Shown here one piece after another: positions 34,442-45,381 of a stretch of 64,000 bases of DNA. Each line of letters opens with the position of its first letter. The first letter of the stretch is position 1. Both the position numbers and the translations under genes were made by a program. The DNA is from Combretum micranthum (Eukaryota; Streptophyta; Magnoliopsida; Myrtales; Combretaceae). The stretch covers positions 425,708 to 489,707 of the forward strand of contig JAMXBD010001090.1 in assembly GCA_024138025.1 (NCBI GenBank). Direction: 5' to 3'. The notes under the pieces are model-generated. The model worked only from the letters and a program-made list of their open reading frames with translations, was not told where the DNA came from and made no database searches.

Positions 34442-35147
34442 TTAAAAGACTTAATACTAGCGCAAGGCACAGAGAACCAATTTCTCAAGATCATTTCTTT
34501 GGATGAAGCATCTTCTTTGATATCATCTGGCTGCTGGATATGATGTGGCTTTGGAAAGGAATGGCTGATGTGAGGAATTTTGATGATTGGATCATACTTC
34601 CTTGTCGAGCTTCCTTCTTCTCATTTGGTTTTTCATTTCCACCACTTCAGCACAAGTGGGGGAATAACCCAATCCAAAGGTTCCCACCTGAGTTTCTTTC
34701 TCATCATCATACAGACTTCGTCAAACATTTGAAGCCCGAAGTCTTCTTCTCCTTCTTTTCCAATGTAAGGGACAGCTGTCTCCTTGTAAATGGCATAATC
34801 CTGTTCTCCCATAACAGTGATGAGTTGACCATTGGCTATGAACTTAACTTTCTGGTGCAGGCTTGATGGTATTGCCTGGCAGCATGGATCCATGGTCTTC
34901 CCAACAGCAGATTGAATGTTCTGGGGATATCAATCACTTGGAAAGGAATAATGAAAGTTTGAGGCCCGATGATGACTTCTAACTCCACTTCACCTATTAT
35001 ATCTCTCTTTGATCCATCAAAAGCACGAACCACAATAGAGCTTGGTTTGATGTCTGACGGTTCAATTTCCAATAAGCTCAAAGTGGCTAAGGGGCACACA
35101 TTCAAAGAGGATCCATTGTCTAAATACTCGAGAGACGATCTTTCCAC
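34442..35147 (-). pseudogene. Ogre aspartic protease region
   Basis: Processes the polyprotein. The frame 34836-35147 contains the active-site loop as LDNGSSLNVCPL, where D-N-G-S corresponds to the D-[TSD]-G-[SA] box. Next come VVRAFDGSKRDIIGEVEL and LLLGRPWIHAA, the second conserved motif. The frame 34633-34893 continues with VKFIANGQLITVMGEQDY, the linker common in Tat elements. A few stops near 34620 precede the first exon's end at 34442. Confidence 0.8.
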
Positions 35148-37454
35148 AGCTTTTGACTACGATGAAGAGGGCCTTGTTATGTTGATCTCCTTCCTCTCCC
35201 AGTTCTTCAGATGAGAAAATGATTTGCTCATTTGCAAAGATTGAGTTGATGATATGCCCCAAGGCTTCTTCTGATACACCTTCTGGAACTTTCACTTCTT
35301 CTAAGGCTTTGAAAAGAGCCTCACGGTGTACATTAGAGCTAATCAGCAGACTCATGAGCGATATTTGGGCAGGTATTTTGGCCAACTGCTCGACAACCTT
35401 GTATTCACTTGCTTTCATCAGTTTTGCCAATGCTGACTTCTCTTCATCTTTCTTTCCTTCTTCATTTTGCTGCTGTGGCATATTCACAGTTGCATTCTTT
35501 CCGGTCGACTCATAAACTCTTCCTGAGCGAGTAAGGCCACCAACCATGGCCATTGAAGCATGATTTACCGCCTTATAATCAAATGGAGCGGCTTTATACT
35601 CACTCACAGCAAGGGGTATCTGAAAGGTATAGTTCTAGGCTTTGATGAAGTTGATCCATCTTCACTACCTTTGCCTATTTCGATTTTGATGGATCTAGGT
35701 CCACCTTCGATCATACCCACAAACTCGTCTTCTTTTGCTTTCTTATCTTCCTCTTCAAATTCTGGACCCCATCCAGTTGGAGGAGCATCAGCATAGACAC
35801 GGGGCTCAAACCAGTAATCTATTAAATACTGGTATTTTCCATCATTTCCCAGGGTTCCAATGGTTGGATCTCCAGCCTGATACCTTTCCCATAACTCAGC
35901 CTGTGTGCTCGATCTCCTTGGTTTCGGGATCAACATTTCCAGAATCTCTTCTTTTTTAATAGTTCCTTCTTGTAGTAGCTTGTAAATCAGCCTGGTTTTG
36001 GTGCGGTCTCTTAAATTCATATTGAGCAAATGACCCTTCTGGCGAAGGTTCCATGCTACTTGTTCTATGGTGATTGGCAACTCATCCAGATTGATTTCTT
36101 GATCCGGCACTTCAGCGGTGATCATATTGATGACTGGTCCATGGTTTGGCAGTGGGTTAGTAGAGACGTTTGGAGTCTCAACGAAATCCAACTGGATGAC
36201 TTTTGCATCAATAAGATCTTGGATTTTATGCCTAAGCCTCCAGCATCTGTCTGTTGAATGCCCGATTTGCCCCATGTGATATTCACACTTCAGCTCAGGA
36301 TTGTAATATCTAGGCTTTAAGTCTTCCCTAGGAACTTCAAGATTGATCAGATTATCGGCCCTTAATTTAGCTAATACTTGGCTAAGGGGAACCGGAATTC
36401 GAGTGAAGTTCCGCCTGCTGAACCTTGATTGTTGATTTGGGACTGCACTTTGTTGAGTCTGATCCTTATTCTGATTTTGATTCTGATTTGTTGACAACAC
36501 GAAAGACTTAGTAGGGCCAGTTGCATCTGAAGTATTGACCATGCTGACGGTTGAATCTTTCCCTTTGTATGGGACATTTCTCGGTGCAGTATATTTCTTT
36601 TCTTGTTGCAATTTTCCTGCCGAAATTGCATTCTCAATCCTGCACCCAGCTATCACCACTTCTGAGAAACTTGCTGATGCATGCCCAATCAGATGGGAAA
36701 AGAAAGGTTCCTCTAGCGTGTTGATAAAAGTGAAAGTAGGTCCTTTCAGGCATCGGGGTGGATCCTTGCAGCCAATGCTCTCCAGCGCTGAGCATACTCC
36801 TTGAAAGTCTCTTCTTTCTTCTTCTTCAGATTGCTTAAATCCCATACCGAGGGCGCCATCTCAATGTTAAACTTATACTGATTAAAAACGCCCTAGCCAA
36901 CTTGTCCCAAGTATCAACTTCTTGATGGTCTAATTGGGCGTACCAGGCCAAAGCAGCACCAGTAAGACTGTCCTGGAAGGTTTGCACCATCAGCTTGTCA
37001 AACTTTGCATATTGCCCCATTCGTCGTACATACAATCTGGTATGCATATTAGGGCAACCTGTCCCGTCATATTTTTCAAATTCCGGTGCCTTAAATTTCT
37101 CAGGGAAGGCACCTTCCTCATATTGAGGCAAATTCAGATCGCGGTTTGATCAAAACCATCGAACGTCTTCATTTTCTCAAGCAGTTTTCTCTCCATTTCT
37201 TTAGCCTGAGCTTCCAGTTCTTTCTTCAACTCAGCCGCATTAAACTCATTTGATGACTCCTCTTGCTGAATAAGCTGCCTTCAATTTCTTTTCCTTTCTG
37301 TGCCTTGAATTCTTCAGAAGTTGTGGGGTCTTGAGTTGGCAAGACTCTGTGTTAAAGCCTGCATCTGTTCAGCAATTCCAAGGAGGGTTTGTTCCACGGT
37401 GTTGAGTCTTTGTTCATTGGTCTGGTCTGTGGGGTTACTCCCGGTGTTAGACAT
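35062..37454 (-). pseudogene. gag: Ogre gag with C-terminal extension, broken by frameshifts
   Basis: Particle protein of the element. Reading begins at an ATG at 37454 (MSNTGSNPTDQTNEQRLNTV), then a glutamine-rich coiled-coil-like region. The capsid part at 36835-37131 reads FKAPEFEKYDGTGCPNMHTR and QDSLTGAALAWYAQL. The main frame 35604-36845 (413 codons) continues the capsid and holds an unusual knuckle, CEYHMGQIGHSTDRC, followed by WRLRHKIQDLIDAKVI. The frame 35062-35607 is the linker to protease (EYKVVEQLAKIPAQISLMSL). Frameshifts near 37200, 36840 and 35605 separate the parts, each between otherwise clean frames. Confidence 0.85.
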
Positions 37455-37875
37455 CTTAGCTCGGGATCTGGTAACAATAGGGCTCCTAACCGGCTTGGAC
37501 GCTATCTTTCAAGTTTTAAACTCGAATTTGCTAGACCTGGACATTTATCATTTATTAATATTTTTTTTTAGAATAAATGAATTAATATACAATGCAGATA
37601 TGCTATCACACAGATGCAAATGGGGATATTGACCAATGATTTTTTTTTAAAAAAAATTTGTATTAAAAGATAATGTTTAACATAACAAAAATTCTAATGG
37701 TTTAGAAACCTTATTTCCTAGTGACTGAATCAAAACTACTTTCTAATGGTTTCAAAGAACCTTGATTCCTAAGGACTAAACCTAAACAACTAAACCAGTC
37801 TTCTTGTCTTAGTGGGGCAAACAATCTTGTCTTCCAGGGCTAGAATTTTCTTTTGAGCTGCCTTCAACTCAGCCT
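37455..37875 (-). other. Ogre ORF1-gag spacer
   Basis: AT-rich spacer with no coding signal between ORF1 and gag. Confidence 0.5.
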
Positions 37876-39300
37876 CTAAAATGAAATTCTGCTTCCAGCA
37901 CTTTGCAGGCGATCCACCATTTCCCTCTCTCTTTCTTGGAAATCTCGGTGACATACTTCCAGGCGAGCCGAAACAGCTTCCATGTAAGCAATTGTTTCAG
38001 GGTCAGGTTCCGATGGTGCTGGTTGAAGGACATCGGGAGCTTCATATCGAATATCCTTATTCTTCTTCATTTGGCTAGCCACATACCACCTGGTTGCTCT
38101 ATACTTCTTTTTCCTTATTTTCTGGCTCGACTTCAAAAACCGGCTTCACCTCTCTATTTTCCCATATAGCTCGGATTTGATTTAGCTTGATTCTTTAGCT
38201 GGTAGTATCTTGGTTGGATCCAAATAATCTAGAGTGACTTGCTCCAAATTAGGCTTGACAGTAATATCTTGCAGCATACCATACTGTCTGATAACACTTG
38301 AGGGGTAATAACCAGTACAGCCGGTGAGTCCAATTAGGGGTACTGCCATGTATTCCTTGCAACTTAGGATGGCTGCAGGGATTTTGAACCAGCGAGCTTG
38401 CCACATCATGTCTTCAGGTGGCATGTCTTCAAGAATGGCAATTATATCCCATAAGGATGATCATCTTCCATGTGGACCCTTTCAGCAAAGGATTGGATGA
38501 GATCATATTTCAGGCTGATGAGGGATCCATTAGCCAAGTCTTTTCCGTAGTGCTTAATGTGGCTAGCAAACCAAACCATTAGTAAGTGCATGCTTGCTTT
38601 GAACTTGCCTTGTCCTTTAGACTTGATGTGATTCAGACTACGGACTTGTTCGGCTAGAAGAGCAGGAACATAGATTTGCCAGCTAAATATTGAGAAACCA
38701 GCTCTATGACCCGGAAGTGGATGAACAAATTGCCATTAGGGAAGAGAATAGTTGCAAAAGCAGCTACTATGAAGGCATTAACCCGGTTTTCTTCCCAAAC
38801 TTCAAGTGGTATACTGAAAGTGGATCGGTTGCTTTTAAAGTATTCAGGAGTTCCAAACCAGTCCATCAGTGTGGTTAGCGGATGCAATATTCATTACAAT
38901 CTTGATGCTTCAATATTGGTCCCCTCTTGATCCCCAAAAATCTGATATAACACGGACCGGGCTATGCTTGAAATTTGGAATATAGATTCCTTCAGAGGTA
39001 GGAGGTGCTTGGAGTAGCCTAGTATATTCCTCAATGGTTGGGCTAAGTACATGCTGACCAAACGGAAGACAGCTTCTTCAGGTTCCCATAGATGAGTAAG
39101 GGCCCGGAACATGGTGAATGGAACATGGATCTTTGGTAGGCTGAGGATTGGGCCTAACCTATCTTCAATGAATGACTTTGGACTGGAGTAAAACTGACAA
39201 ACCATCGGTCCAGTAGGAGCATTGGATCCTTGAAAGGTTCCACTCGATTTTCTCTAATAAGGCGAGCCCAACTATCGCTACTGTCGGTTGAAGACATCAT
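37876..39300 (-). pseudogene. Ogre ORF1 (upstream of gag), broken
   Basis: Ogre/Tat elements have an extra ORF before gag whose function is not known. An ATG at 39300 starts MMSSTDSSDSWARLIRENRV. Fragments follow in shifting frames: FIEDRLGPILSLPKIHV (38894-39205), LEVWEENRVNAFIVAAFATI (38654-38887) and AVPLIGLTGCTGYYPSSVIR (38182-38424). The last, 37876-38136, is a charged, coiled-coil-like C-terminus (RLEVCHRDFQERERE). The GxxGCxxYxPxxxxRQ pattern resembles a plant domain of unknown function (DUF7745-like) by my reading. At least four frameshifts break it. Confidence 0.65.
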
Positions 39301-39843
39301 TTTCTGAAAATTTTTAAAAGGTATAAGCTAATATTTACAAAATTTTTTAATTTTTTGACAGCTTTTATTATTTTTTTTAGAATTTTCTTTAAGTATTTTT
39401 TTTTTAGTATTACATATGTACATTTATTTTTCAACTTCATTTTTAGAAAAAGTTGGTCAAATCCCATGCTAATGAATGCATGATTTGGTAGGGTTCTATA
39501 GGTTCCCCGATTTAGTGATACTAAACCGGAGTGGGAGGACATTTCTTGATCTAGAGGGTGGAAAGCCACAGCCCCCGGACCTTACTTCGTCCTCCTCGCT
39601 TAGGCTCTTAAGACGGCCCTGGTACGACCGTATCTAGCACACATTTATGCTAATGCAAATGCAAATGCAAATCATAAAACAAACTCTCTTCTTTTTTTTT
39701 TCATATTTGTAAGGTTAGTATATTTACAAAAACAATCATTCAATATACAAATAATTATATATTCACAAAAATTGAGCAAGGATAAATTTAAAATTTAAAA
39801 TTCCTAAGTGGCTAGCCCCTCTTTTTTTTAAAAAAAAATTGAA
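39301..39843 (-). other. Ogre 5' leader
   Basis: Leader between the primer site and ORF1, including A/T runs, a GC-richer block near 39570-39640 and a triple ATGCAA repeat at about 39651-39671. No coding sequence is seen. Confidence 0.5.
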
Positions 39844-39862
39844 GTCCCCAGTGGAGTCGCCA
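39844..39862 (-). promoter_or_regulatory. Ogre primer-binding site (tRNA-Arg type)
   Basis: The minus strand reads TGGCGACTCCACTGGGGAC three bases after the LTR end, the primer site characteristic of Ogre elements. Confidence 0.9.
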
Positions 39863-41019
39863 AGCTGTCGAGCCTGGATTTTTTCCACTATCTTAATCTG
39901 GTTCATTTCTCCTAACCCGATTCACATTAAACCCGAACCCATTTAACATGAATCCTCGACTAGGGTTAAAAGAAATTTAAAAAAAATTTTAGAGTCGCCA
40001 CCCGATATAAATCGGGAAAAAAATAAAAGCTAGGATCAATGGGTCGGTTGATCCTAACTTAGCTACTAGTCTGCGAAAATTTGATTTAAAAAAAAACTTT
40101 TAAAACCAGATATCATGGATTCGGGGGCTAACCTATTAAAACCAAATGGTTACCACTTTTGGAATTTTAAATTTAATCTATCCTTTTCATGCTCAAAAAA
40201 TTAATTAATAAAAAATTATAGCACAAATATCTACAAGTCAAATTATTCATTTTTATTTTTATTATTTTTTTCTTAGAACATGAACATCAACAAAATATCT
40301 TATATTTACAGAAAACATTTTTTTTATTTTTTAATGTCCCCCGCAGGTGCCTACGTACTCGCTAATCGAGATCAGACAAAACGTAGTTCTTTTTAAAAAA
40401 AATTTAATTTGTTGATCAATTTTAATTTTTTGAACTATTCTCAATTTAAGTTCATTAAATTTTCAATTTTTATAAAAAATCATTTTTTGATGCTATGATC
40501 TAATCAATTGATTTTTTTTTATTTTATGAAAATAATTTTTCTAAGTCCGAAAATCATTTTTTATTATTTTATTTTTTTCTAAAAATTTTGTTTTTGGAAA
40601 ATCCAATTTTATCATTTTATCTATTATTATTATTTATTTTTTTATTTTTTTAAAAAAAATAATTACATAATTTCACAACATATCCAGAATAATTTAAAAC
40701 ATATTAAAAATATTTTTCATGCATTAAATATGCATTTCTAAGGCAATTTGTGTATAAATACACATTAAAAATATTCAAAAAATATCAAAAATATAAAAAA
40801 AAATAAATTTATATAAAAAATAAATATTTTGATTTTTCTGGATTTTTCTGTATTTTCTGAATTTTTCTGAATTTTTTATGAATTTTTATAAATTTTTTGC
40901 TATTTTTTTTATTATTTTTATGAAATTAATTATAATAAACTATTAATAAAATAATGCGGCTTAACCTGGACCGTCGGATGAAGCAGACGAGAGATAGCAT
41001 CAATCTCGCTGACCGATCT

Positions 41020-41278
41020 GGATCGTCTGATCTTGTTGGCTCGATCTGGCCGTCTGATCGCTTGATTGAATCTGGGCCGTCTGATCGCTTGATGAAACCT
41101 GGGCCGTCTGATCGCTTGATGAAATCTGGGCCGTCTGATCGCTTGATTGAATCTGGACCGTCTGATCTGCTTGATCAAATCTGGCCGTCTGATCTGCTTG
41201 ATCAAATATGGGCTCTGATCGCTTGATTAAATCTGGGCCGTCTGATCTGCTTGATTGAATCTGGACCGTCTGATCAGA
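41020..41278. repeat. 27/28-bp tandem repeats in the Ogre 5' LTR
   Basis: Same array and nearly the same unit order as 28207-28468, with several units shortened by one or more bases (for example a missing GGCC near 41210). Confidence 0.9.
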
Positions 41279-42181
41279 GTTGACCGTTGACCCGATGACC
41301 GACGACCGTTTGACCGATGACCGACCAGTTGGATTCGGATCTTCGGTCGATGTCGAAGCTCCGGCGGTGAAAGACGATGACCGACTTTTCGGGGCGATTC
41401 CGGCGGCTCCGTGGTCCTCGCGGCTGGAAGTTTGTCGGCCCTACTCCTGCTGCGACGGCGCGTCCTTTGGTGGTGGTGGCGTTCACTCAGAACGGCGGCA
41501 AGGGGCACTCCGGTGGTGGTTGTATGGCGGCGTTGAAGAACAAAAAAAAAAAATTTTTCAGAGAGAAATTCGATCAATTGATCAAATCCAAGCACCCTCA
41601 TCACTTTAAACTTGTTCCTAAAGCTCCTTAAACACTCAAATTGAATCAAAAATAATTCGAAATTCTCAAATTTCGAATTTTCTCTTTATGAGAACCCTAA
41701 TTTTCGAAATCTTCGAATTCACTCATTATGATTGTGTTTTGTTGAAATTGACTTGTGCCTTTTGCTCCTAGGACCTCCTATTTATAGGTTGCAAGCTCAA
41801 TTTTCAGTTTCGAACAGTTTCAAAAATGAATTGATTTTTGCCCTTTGATTTTTCCACGAATTTAATTAGAAAATCCATGATTAAATTGTTTGAAACTGAT
41901 GAATTGATGATTGTTTTCATATTCCATGCCAGATTCATCCACTCAATTTTGTAACTCCTCAATTGAATGCAATTGAATGCTTTATACATTGAATTTTGTA
42001 ACTTTTGGGTTGTTTTTTGCACTAATCTTTCATATTTTGTAGCCACTTTGCAATCCCATCATCAATTTTGACAATCAATGATGTTTTGTCAGTTAAAAAC
42101 TGATGCAAAGTAAAGCAAAAGTCACATTTGAGGAAAATGAAAAGACAAAAATGATAAAAAGGCAAAAATTTGCCTTTGCTA

Positions 42182-42246
42182 GGGTTTGAACCTGTGTCCT
42201 TGAGCTTGAGTGTGTGTTTGGGTCCATATGTTTAACCAACAGGCCA
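42182..42246 (-). other. tRNA-like A and B boxes, second LTR copy
   Basis: Identical to the boxes at 29379-29443: B box at 42182-42192 and A box at 42236-42246 on the minus strand. Confidence 0.45.
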
Positions 42247-42364
42247 TTTGGCCTGTGCCTTGATCAATTAGCCAATTTCATCAATACTTAAGGCTTTTGG
42301 AAAATGAATTTAATTAAATTTTAAGCCTTAATTAATTTGGCAAAAATTGGGTGTCTACATGTGA

Positions 42365-42715
42365 TTCTAAAATTTTTCTGAAGGATTTAGGAATTTATTA
42401 TCTCGTTGTTAAGCGGTATTTGAATCTATCGTTTCGATTCGCGTTTTAGGAATTTGGTAGATTATTTAATTTGCGTATGGACGTTGATTATACCGGTAAT
42501 TAGACTTTATATTTTATTTCAAGGGTTCTTGTTTTTCTCGAGACTAAGAAATCTCGTTTTTGGTCTTATTTGGAATTAAGTTTTAACTATTTCCGGTGTT
42601 TGACTTGGTCTAGAATTTGGCTTTTATCTTGAATCGATTTTTGGAATTTTAAATTTTGATACTTAAACTTCTAGGATTATTTTATAAAAATTATGAAAAT
42701 TTTCGGGGGTTTGCA
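42365..42715 (-). repeat. Inner solo LTR, part 2
   Basis: Last 351 bp of the self-nested solo LTR, ending TTTCGGGGGTTTGCA. The AAATG duplicate follows at 42716-42720. With 23092-27037 it makes one 4.3-kb LTR. Confidence 0.85.
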
Positions 42716-42720
42716 AAATG

Positions 42721-45376
42721 AGTATATTCTTATTTTATTTTCTTCGTTCTTTTTCAAAGGAAAATTTTTTTTTTTTTTTTGTAACCTTAGTTTTCCATAA
42801 GTTTTACTTTAAAAATCAAATTTATCACAATTATATTAAGTTGATGAAAACCTTTTCATAATTTTGTATTTAGAATGGTTTAAGAAAATAAGTCTTGTCT
42901 TCTTATATTCATTTCTAAAATATAAGTTTTTTCTAAAACTTGTTCTTTTATTTCTTTTAAAAAGAATCATCTTTATTGATAAAATACATTATTGTTAATC
43001 TTACTTTATTTACATTCTTTTGAAAATAAGTTCTTTCTTTTTAGAAATTTAAAAATCATTACTTTTCCTAAGTGGGTTCATAACTTTATGGGTTGATTTT
43101 TATATTAACTTTGAAAACTAGTTTGTTTCTTAGTTTAGAAAAGAGTTTAAGTCCTAAATTTTTAATATCAACTTAGATTACTATAAAATACAAGGAAAAT
43201 ATTTATTTATTATGTTTTCTTGGTAAACTATCTTTGTTATTTAAGAAAACTTGAGAAAACTTGTATTACTCTATTTCTAGGTTGTTGATAGTAACTTCAT
43301 GATTTTGTGATAAATCACTTAATCGAAATTCTAGCTTTGAGTTTATTTAGTAAAGTAAAATTCTATTTTAGATTAGTTGAGACATTAACATTATGTAATT
43401 GCAAGTATTGTGAGCATATAAAATAATAGGAACATAAGAAAATACTAGAAATAAATAATGAGTAAGAAAATAAAATATCAAGCATTGGGAACCTTAGCTT
43501 CATCAAGGAATCCTGGTCAAGTATTGGAGCCTTAGCTTCATCAAGACATCCCGGGACTAAGAATGGACTAGTCCCGAAAGATTAAAGAAAATAAATAAAT
43601 AAATGATTGTTTTGACTTGATATGGACAAGTCTAAGACTAGAAAAACTAGTCTTAATAATAACATGAAATAAATAAATTGCATAACTTGAAAGTAAATAA
43701 ATAATAAATGAGCTTATATGCTCTAAATAAATATATATGCATAATATACATAATATAAGTTAGATTAGAAGCAAATAATAACAATAATAATAACAACATA
43801 ATAAAATAGAAAGCTTATGTACAAGAACAAAATATGAACATGTTGTTGCTTTTACTACTCATGTGAGTTTCAAAACAACACTATAGTCATGCTAAGTTAT
43901 ATGACATGAATAGATAAATGGTTGAAAGAAATTTTTACCTAAGGTATTTGTGTGGTATGAAGATGGTAGTGAATGTATGGTTATGTGGTTATGGAGAGAT
44001 AGTAGTTGTATTGCATAAAGAGAAATTCTTGTGGGTATTTGGTGAAAGAGACTTTTGGTAGAGGGAAATATTGTAGAGAGAGTTTGTGTAGTGAATTTGA
44101 GAGAGTTTTGGTAGTGTAAAGAATTGTGTGAAAGAATGAAAGAGGAATGGGGTATTTATAGAATTTTTGGAGTGAATTTTAGATGTAATAAAATAAATTG
44201 AAAAAGAAATAAAATAGAGATAAAGAGAGAGGGGGAGGCGCCGGTTTTGGGCATGTGAAGGAGAGAGAAATTGATTTGTTTTATTTGTTTGTGTAATAAA
44301 GAAGTAATGTGTAAAGTTGATGTGAATGAAGTTGTATTGGAAATGAAAAAAGTAAGAAAATAGGTATGTAGATGTAAGAAACAGGTGTAAGAAAAAGTAG
44401 AGATAGTGAAATAGTAATGAATAGTAGGAAAGTACTATGAATAGTAGACTAGACAATTAAAGTACCGGTAGTAATAAAAATACGCGTAATAATGCGATAT
44501 TTGTAATTTTTAGCTACCGAAAAATTCTAAAACTGATATTTTTGGAATCCTTGTATTTTTACAAGTCTATTGGTATAAACGGAATATTTTTAATATTCCG
44601 AGCTTCGGGACACGCTTTTCGAGAACTGTCCCCGTTTGAGTCCGAAGGACTCTCGAAATTCGCGAATATGATATTTTTATGTTACCTTATATTATTACGA
44701 ACTATTTTAAGCTATTGGCTTAATTTCGTTTTCTAGGGTTTGAGATTGCGGGATTGCCGAATCTTAAACACTAGGGTTCGTTATAAGCTTTGTTGATTTT
44801 AGGGTTTCGGTTTGATTTCCGGTTTTTGTTGAGATATTTGTAAGATCGTATAATTTTCGAGTTTTGATCGTTTTATATTTTAAGCTTGACGTCTATGGTT
44901 TATCTTATTTTATTTGTGATTATTTAATAGTTTTTAGTTCTCGGGATAGTTTAACTGAGTCCAAGGTTATGAGTTGACTCAGTTTGACTTTTAGCGAAAA
45001 TTGAAAATTGTGATTCTAAAATTTTACTGAAGGATTTAAGATTTTATCATTTCGTTATTAAGCAGTATTTGGATCTACCGTTTTGATTCGCGTTTTAGGA
45101 ATTGGGTAGACGATTTAATTGGCGTACGGACGTTGATTATACTGTAGTTGGACTTTATATTTTGTTTGAAGAGTTCTTGTTTTCTCAGGATTGAGAAAAC
45201 TCGTTTTTGATCTTATTTGGGATTAAGTTTTAACTTGATTTGATTTTTAGGATTTCGTTTCCGGTGTTTTGACTTGGTCTAGAATTGGGTTTTTATCTTG
45301 ATTTTCGGAGTTTGTATTTTGATATTAGGCTTCTAAGATTATTTTTTAAGAATTATGAAATTTTCGGGGGTTTACA
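42721..45376 (-). repeat. Outer solo LTR, part 2
   Basis: Continues from 23091 across the nested insertions and ends TTTCGGGGGTTTACA. It parallels 24773-27037 plus 42365-42715 of the inner copy. The TATA box (minus) is at 44153-44160. Confidence 0.82.
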
Positions 45377-45381
45377 ATAAC

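Larger units (their letters stand above)
27038..42359 (-). mobile_element. Ogre/Tat-type Ty3/gypsy retrotransposon, full length
   Basis: 15,322 bp with LTRs of about 2.5 kb and a perfect TGTGA target duplication. The primer site matches the tRNA-Arg type used by Ogre. Minus-strand order: an extra ORF1 upstream of gag, gag, protease, an intron, RT, RNase H, a second (plant/archaeal-like) RNase H, integrase, then a long repeat-rich 3' region. The extra ORF1, the intron and the double RNase H are Ogre/Tat hallmarks. The coding regions are broken by frameshifts and some stops, so the copy is not autonomous as sequenced. It is the innermost insertion of the nest. Confidence 0.92.
39866..42359 (-). 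repeat. Ogre 5' LTR
   Basis: 2,494 bp, matching 27038-29556 with many one-base indels. The TATA box (minus) is at 41779-41786, the 27-bp array at 41020-41278 and the tRNA-like boxes at 42182-42246. Confidence 0.93.

Noticed and set aside
39651..39671. ATGCAA repeat as an octamer-type regulatory site
   Set aside because: Short repeat in the Ogre leader with no supporting context in plants.
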